Positions 59,692 to 64,000 of a stretch of 64,000 bases of DNA are shown piece by piece (the stretch's first letter is position 1; every line of letters begins with the position of its first letter). The notes below the pieces were generated by a model. That model was given only the letters and a program-made list of their open reading frames with translations. It made no database searches and had not been told where the DNA came from. A program made the translations under genes and the position numbers. The DNA is from a virus. Where the stretch lies: the IMG/VR virus record IMGVR_UViG_3300027770_000027, positions 62,001 to 126,000 of that record; one strand, 5' to 3'.

Positions 59692-60519
59692 TTAGTTAAG
59701 TAGTTGCCAATTGTAATTTACATTTTTAAAACGTATTCTGCGAACATAAGCCACTGAGGTATCATATGATTTTAAATTGTATGATACCTTTAAAGTTCTT
59801 GCTCCATAACTAGGACACCCCGCATAGGATACGTGTCCCGCGTTTGAGTGAGTACAATAATCATAAGCATTGTCACAACCTCTCGAACCAGCTCGACCAC
59901 CGTGGTGATTACATCCTCGATATAACTTAATGCCTTTGTCTAAAAAACAATCTTGACACGTAATGGATGCTCCTCCATTAGATACTAAACAAGGTTCATA
60001 CAATTCTCTATAAAAATTCCAGGAGAAGGGGCGAGCTTCGAAGAAATTTACAAACAAAGAAATTACCTGGTCTAAACAATAGTTAGACGCTGGAAAATTA
60101 AGTTTTAACCAAGGAAGCCAATATGACGTAGAATATGAAAGATTTATAGTATAATCATTACTACTACCCTTAGCTGTCACAAAATCTGGTAAGCTCATTA
60201 TTGTGGGATAGTATAAAGAAAATTCTAAGCTCCAGTTGGCACTTAAGGTGTTAACAGTTGTGTAAGAATTGTTCCAATTACCGCTATATTCTTGTAGATG
60301 AGAAGCGGATGCTAACCATCTACTACTGGTTGCTTGAAATTTGGCATATATGTTATTCCAAGATGAACTACGTTTTTCTATATCAACTAATCGAGAACTT
60401 AACGCTACAAAATTATAATTGATAATATCTGCAGAATTTTTCAAACATAGATTTTCATCTATTAAATATACAGTCGAACATTCTAAATCTATTTTTTCTG
60501 GTATGGGAACGGTAGACAT
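59692..60519 (-). CDS. tryptophan-repeat fibre protein
   Basis: 275 residues. SSSWNNIYAKFQATSSRW, EYSGNWNNSYTTVNTLSANW and SLEFSLYYPTIMSL carry the same W-repeat as 58788-59690, and the C-terminal ends RRIRFKNVNYNWQLL with a Cys/Gly/His-rich loop (CNHHGGRAGSRGCDN). W-repeats of this spacing occur in trimeric tail-fibre stalks of T4-like phages. Confidence 0.7.
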   Translation of the reverse strand: MSTVPIPEKIDLECSTVYLIDENLCLKNSADIINYNFVALSSRLVDIEKRSSSWNNIYAKFQATSSRWLASASHLQEYSGNWNNSYTTVNTLSANWSLEFSLYYPTIMSLPDFVTAKGSSNDYTINLSYSTSYWLPWLKLNFPASNYCLDQVISLFVNFFEARPFSWNFYRELYEPCLVSNGGASITCQDCFLDKGIKLYRGCNHHGGRAGSRGCDNAYDYCTHSNAGHVSYAGCPSYGARTLKVSYNLKSYDTSVAYVRRIRFKNVNYNWQLLN

Positions 60520-60520
60520 A

Positions 60521-63500
60521 TTATAACCAATTAATTTTATATAAAGATGTATATACTGGACTTATTTTTTCAATATTTTTTCTAATAGCATCTTCTATTA
60601 AACTTCTTACTTCTGGTGAGACTTCTAGGTTGTGAATATTAATGTTGTAATACTTGCTCTTACTTCCGGGAAGTTGCATTTGAAACCAGTGTTTAATTTC
60701 TTCTACATAGTTGCGACCACCAGATTTCATATTCCATATTAAATCCGATCTTTCATCTGAATATTTAGAGGAGAAATATAATTGTTCAACGTCGCCAGAT
60801 TGCAGAGCTTTGTTGTAAATTTTTAAATCTGAAACCTGCCCTATAAATTTATAAGCATTTTGAATTCCTATAAGATCATTTAAAGTACTATTTTTTATAG
60901 AATCTGCTCCTAACAAAAATGAAGAGCGGTATGTGTAACATAAAAATTTATTTTCCGGAATATTGACCCGATCTACTTCAACAGAATCTATATAAAATTT
61001 TGCAACATTTGAGGTAGCATCAAAAGTAAGCACAAAATGATGCCACCCACTATGCAAGGCTGCAGCATCATATGTCAATGAAAGATATTCTGGAGAATTT
61101 CCGGTAGGTTCTGCAACCTTCATTCTCCAACTTAAATTTTTGCTTTCTGCACCAAATTTGCGCAACAATTGATATCCAGTAAAGTCTCCATTTGCAGCAA
61201 ATTTAAAATTGTTAGGATTTTTTAAATTTTGTAAATTTGTTAAATCTATTCGAGATATAATATCTCCATTTAAATCCATTAATATTAATTCATTGTCTCT
61301 GGTATCTATAAGAACCAATAGATCTTTAAATTCTTGTTTTTTACAAGTCTTTATAGGAGTTTTGAGAAAATTAATATATCGATATCTTTCTGTAATTTTT
61401 TCGCAAGGATCTTCTTCCGTGCCGGCTCTTTTACCAATTCTAAATGTTGTAAAGGCTCCCTTTGGATCTAATTTAGAAATTTTATCCTGATCATGTAAAA
61501 TCCAAATATTATTTGAAGCGTCACAAGTAATTTGTTGGGTGGGTCCTACTGTTGCAAAAATAGAAGGAACCCCGTGACCAGAAGATTTACTGAATGGAGT
61601 TTTATATAAATTATTGCCCAGAGATTGCCAAATGTTTCCATTGTTATCAATAACAGAAGCATTTCCTAAAATTTCTCTTATGATAATTTTTTGACCGTGA
61701 AACTGAGCTTGTGTTTTGGGTACTCTGAACAATTCAATTCTCTTGATGTCCTGGCTAGAAAGCAAGTAATCCGCTCCTTGATAGAGTTTGCCTTCAGAAT
61801 TGAGGATAACCACTATTTGTCTATCTGGAATCAGTAGATATAACTTTAAGTCTTCATCAACTTCAATTTGGGTTACTCCATAATATTTGTCTGTTGTTCC
61901 TATTAGTCTTCCTTCAACGTCATATTTGGTACCTATCCCTGCAGTGGTATCAAATATCCAGGAACTAAAATCTGGATATCTAATAATAAACAAATTATTT
62001 GTAGAAGATTTTACTGTCGTTTGATTTATATTTGTTATTTTTAAATTATAATTTAGGTTATAACATTGACCATTAATAGAATCTACTAAAGATAAGATAG
62101 GTGCTGTATTTGCGGTATCATTTACTAACCCATAACCACTATTATAAAAATTACCAAATATTTGATATCCGTGAATATCTGCCCAGTCTTCTGTTTTTAA
62201 CCAAAGAGAAGTGGTAAAGTGAGTAGTTTCTAGTAAAGAAGTTCTAGAGGGAAACACTGCATGAGTAGTACCATCTAAATCCCAAAAAGAAGTGTCTTGA
62301 TCCTTTAGATTTTCTGAATATATTAAACCATTGTTGTGATAATCTGATTGGTCTCTCAGAGGATTAGTGTTCCACGCAGTTATTTCTAGAGTCTTAGAAC
62401 CTGTACTAGCACCTCTCACATTGTTTAAAAATGGTAAATAAGATTTACTAGTTTCTAGTCCAGCATGATAATATCTGTAAAATGCGCCAGGTTCCAAAAA
62501 CATAGTTGATGGTCTGTCTATAATAAAATTCTCCCCAGCATCAAGTCTTGAATTGTATACTTCTGTCTGGGCGGATAATGCTTGGTCTAGGGTATAATAA
62601 GCAGAATTGTAAAATCTGTCCATCCATTGTTTTGTTCCTGTGTTGGAACCGGATAACCAAGCACATAACCAGGTAGTAGAAGTTTTTGAAATACTAGCCG
62701 GCTGTAAAAACCCTGGTAACTTGTTGCTATAATCTGTTTGTTTTAAATATATGCGATCTGATATATAAGGATGATGAGAAGCAATGGCTCCATCTTCTAT
62801 AAAACCAGCATTATTTAAAAGAGTTCTTTCTGCAGTTGGCGGAAAACTAAAAAATGTTTCCCGATCTCTTTCGAATTTTTTTTCTAGAGTATGGGCTTCA
62901 TATCCGAGGTAGAGAGATTCAAGTCCGCCTCTTTGATTAGTACCTGCAAAAATGGCATCATAAGATCTATGAACCCCTTTTAATCCATCCACATAATCCG
63001 TATTAAAACTATAATTGTATTCTGGAGTTTGATAATTTTTTAATCCGTGAATATGTAAATCATATATGGCGGTATTTTCTTTAATAGTGGGAAATTCTAG
63101 AGGAAACATGCCCATATAATTTTGAGCATATAAAGCATTGCTGGTAGTCGCGTCTGGAAGCAATTCTTGTTGATAATCCAATTTATTAATTAAGTATCGA
63201 GTTAAATAACTGTCAGTTACATGGGAAGCATCTGGTAAATCTTTTTTAAATGAAACAAATTTTAAGTAAGAATCTGTTGGAAGGTTAGAACCAGCATTTA
63301 AAGCCAATTGTTGTAAATTAAATTCTGGAGAATCTAAAGATTTTTTTACTATCCAAGTATAGTTTGTATTTGGCTTAAATAAATAAATTCCTTCATCTCC
63401 TAAAATGTAAGCAAATTTTTGAGAATAGCTTTCTGGATAAATCCGAGCTTTAAAGGAAACAGATTTTGATAGGTTATTCCAGGTTAAAACAAATTTATGA

Positions 63501-64000
63501 GGAGCGTCTTTAGTACCAGCCGAAGAAGTTTGGGTTTCTACCATTACCAATTCATCTTCTGCATCTTCAAACACATGAGTATTATCTTTAGAAAATATAA
63601 AATTCAAACTGTCTTGAGATGAAAAATTTGAAGGATAACCGGTCTCGTTATATGCTGCTTTGGATGTTATGAATAATTTATTATTACCAACAACACCCTT
63701 TGCCGTATTTGCCCGGGAAGATATGCTTATTACCTTATCAAAAGGAAACCCGATAGTTGCAACCGGAGTCAAAATTTCTGATAATTCTTGTCTATCTTTT
63801 GGAGGTATAAGAGCTTCAAAAGCTGCTGAAGAATTAATCAGTGTTGTTAGAAACAATCCGGTTTTTTTGTTTATAGCAACATCTTTATAATTTTTAAGAC
63901 AATCATTGAGAATAAACTTAACCCCATACTGAAAAGTAATGGGTGTGTGTTTAAGTTGATACTGGTTGCCCGTTACATTGAAGGTAATTGGTAACCAGGG
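60521..64000 (-). CDS. large LamG/concanavalin-type virion protein, 5' partial
   Basis: At least 1159 residues; the frame stays open to the right edge (the first ATG-like codon in the middle is not a real start). N-terminal half is strand-rich and fibre-like. From about residue 540 a ConA-like lectin domain begins (TTSLWLKTEDWADIHGYQIF), is interrupted by a propeller-like stretch of about 250 residues (NNGNIWQSLGNNLYKTPF, DASNNIWILHDQDKISKLDP) and resumes as SGWHHFVLTFDATSNVAKFY, SSFLLGADSIKNSTL. It binds carbohydrate by analogy; upstream residues lie outside the window. Confidence 0.75.
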   Translation of the reverse strand, partial: PWLPITFNVTGNQYQLKHTPITFQYGVKFILNDCLKNYKDVAINKKTGLFLTTLINSSAAFEALIPPKDRQELSEILTPVATIGFPFDKVISISSRANTAKGVVGNNKLFITSKAAYNETGYPSNFSSQDSLNFIFSKDNTHVFEDAEDELVMVETQTSSAGTKDAPHKFVLTWNNLSKSVSFKARIYPESYSQKFAYILGDEGIYLFKPNTNYTWIVKKSLDSPEFNLQQLALNAGSNLPTDSYLKFVSFKKDLPDASHVTDSYLTRYLINKLDYQQELLPDATTSNALYAQNYMGMFPLEFPTIKENTAIYDLHIHGLKNYQTPEYNYSFNTDYVDGLKGVHRSYDAIFAGTNQRGGLESLYLGYEAHTLEKKFERDRETFFSFPPTAERTLLNNAGFIEDGAIASHHPYISDRIYLKQTDYSNKLPGFLQPASISKTSTTWLCAWLSGSNTGTKQWMDRFYNSAYYTLDQALSAQTEVYNSRLDAGENFIIDRPSTMFLEPGAFYRYYHAGLETSKSYLPFLNNVRGASTGSKTLEITAWNTNPLRDQSDYHNNGLIYSENLKDQDTSFWDLDGTTHAVFPSRTSLLETTHFTTSLWLKTEDWADIHGYQIFGNFYNSGYGLVNDTANTAPILSLVDSINGQCYNLNYNLKITNINQTTVKSSTNNLFIIRYPDFSSWIFDTTAGIGTKYDVEGRLIGTTDKYYGVTQIEVDEDLKLYLLIPDRQIVVILNSEGKLYQGADYLLSSQDIKRIELFRVPKTQAQFHGQKIIIREILGNASVIDNNGNIWQSLGNNLYKTPFSKSSGHGVPSIFATVGPTQQITCDASNNIWILHDQDKISKLDPKGAFTTFRIGKRAGTEEDPCEKITERYRYINFLKTPIKTCKKQEFKDLLVLIDTRDNELILMDLNGDIISRIDLTNLQNLKNPNNFKFAANGDFTGYQLLRKFGAESKNLSWRMKVAEPTGNSPEYLSLTYDAAALHSGWHHFVLTFDATSNVAKFYIDSVEVDRVNIPENKFLCYTYRSSFLLGADSIKNSTLNDLIGIQNAYKFIGQVSDLKIYNKALQSGDVEQLYFSSKYSDERSDLIWNMKSGGRNYVEEIKHWFQMQLPGSKSKYYNINIHNLEVSPEVRSLIEDAIRKNIEKISPVYTSLYKINWL

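Noticed and set aside
63857-64000. Start of the LamG protein at 63856
   Set aside because: The codon there is TTG and the frame is open to the window end, so the gene is partial.

Overview
The window is part of a large tailed-phage genome, probably a jumbo myovirus-type phage with T4-superfamily traits. The evidence is dense small genes on one strand, a tRNA cluster, T4-late-type NATAAATA motifs, proteins with a shared prohead-type leader, a VPNCVP-motif protein typical of T4-like phages, RNA-repair enzymes, and a run of tail-fibre and adhesin genes. The host cannot be fixed from the sequence. The early-type promoters read as ordinary sigma70 promoters.

Layout. 1-3.5 kb: GC-richer block of single-gene units on the minus strand, each with its own promoter. 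3.6-5 kb: coupled micro-ORFs, a HAD hydrolase behind a leader protein, and an A-tract repeat. 5-14 kb: small unknown genes, many with their own promoters, plus three leader-bearing proteins (10.3-11.8 kb). 14-25 kb: tightly coupled minus-strand operon of small unknown proteins (GIY-YIG nuclease, YopX-like, zinc-ribbon proteins) ending in a 695-residue protein. 25-31.5 kb: promoter-led genes again, including a RadA-like ATPase and a metallophosphoesterase. 31.8-35 kb: 15 tRNA or tRNA-like genes, an HNH endonuclease and several structured noncoding stretches. 37-43.6 kb: two RNA ligases, a P-loop kinase, a metallophosphoesterase and an AAA ATPase. 43.6-48.8 kb: leader protein, exported proteins, Hsp20, DUF932 and DUF6065 proteins. 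48.8-64 kb: beta-helix fibre, a 1734-residue VWA/Ig protein, a glycine-rich adhesin, tryptophan-repeat fibre proteins and a LamG protein that runs off the right edge.

The main discovery candidate is an array of about 40 near-identical promoters. Each has a TTCCC(C) block, a 17-nt spacer and a TAAGAT-like -10, and 38 of them place the start codon 5-9 nt (30 of 38 exactly 6 nt) after the -10. The mRNAs should therefore start at or within a few bases of the ATG, most often ATGATG, i.e. be leaderless. The same genome encodes what looks like its own initiator tRNA, with the C1xA72 mismatch and A11-U24 pair. That fits, but does not prove, a phage-wide leaderless translation strategy. Three other tRNAs carry rewritten T-loops.

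A second regulon is suggested by NATAAATA (T4-late-like) motifs in front of proteins that share an N-terminal leader of the form MRxKDxIxLExxYxxVxE, read here as a capsid or prohead targeting signal. Coordinates of small genes and RNA elements were derived by hand.
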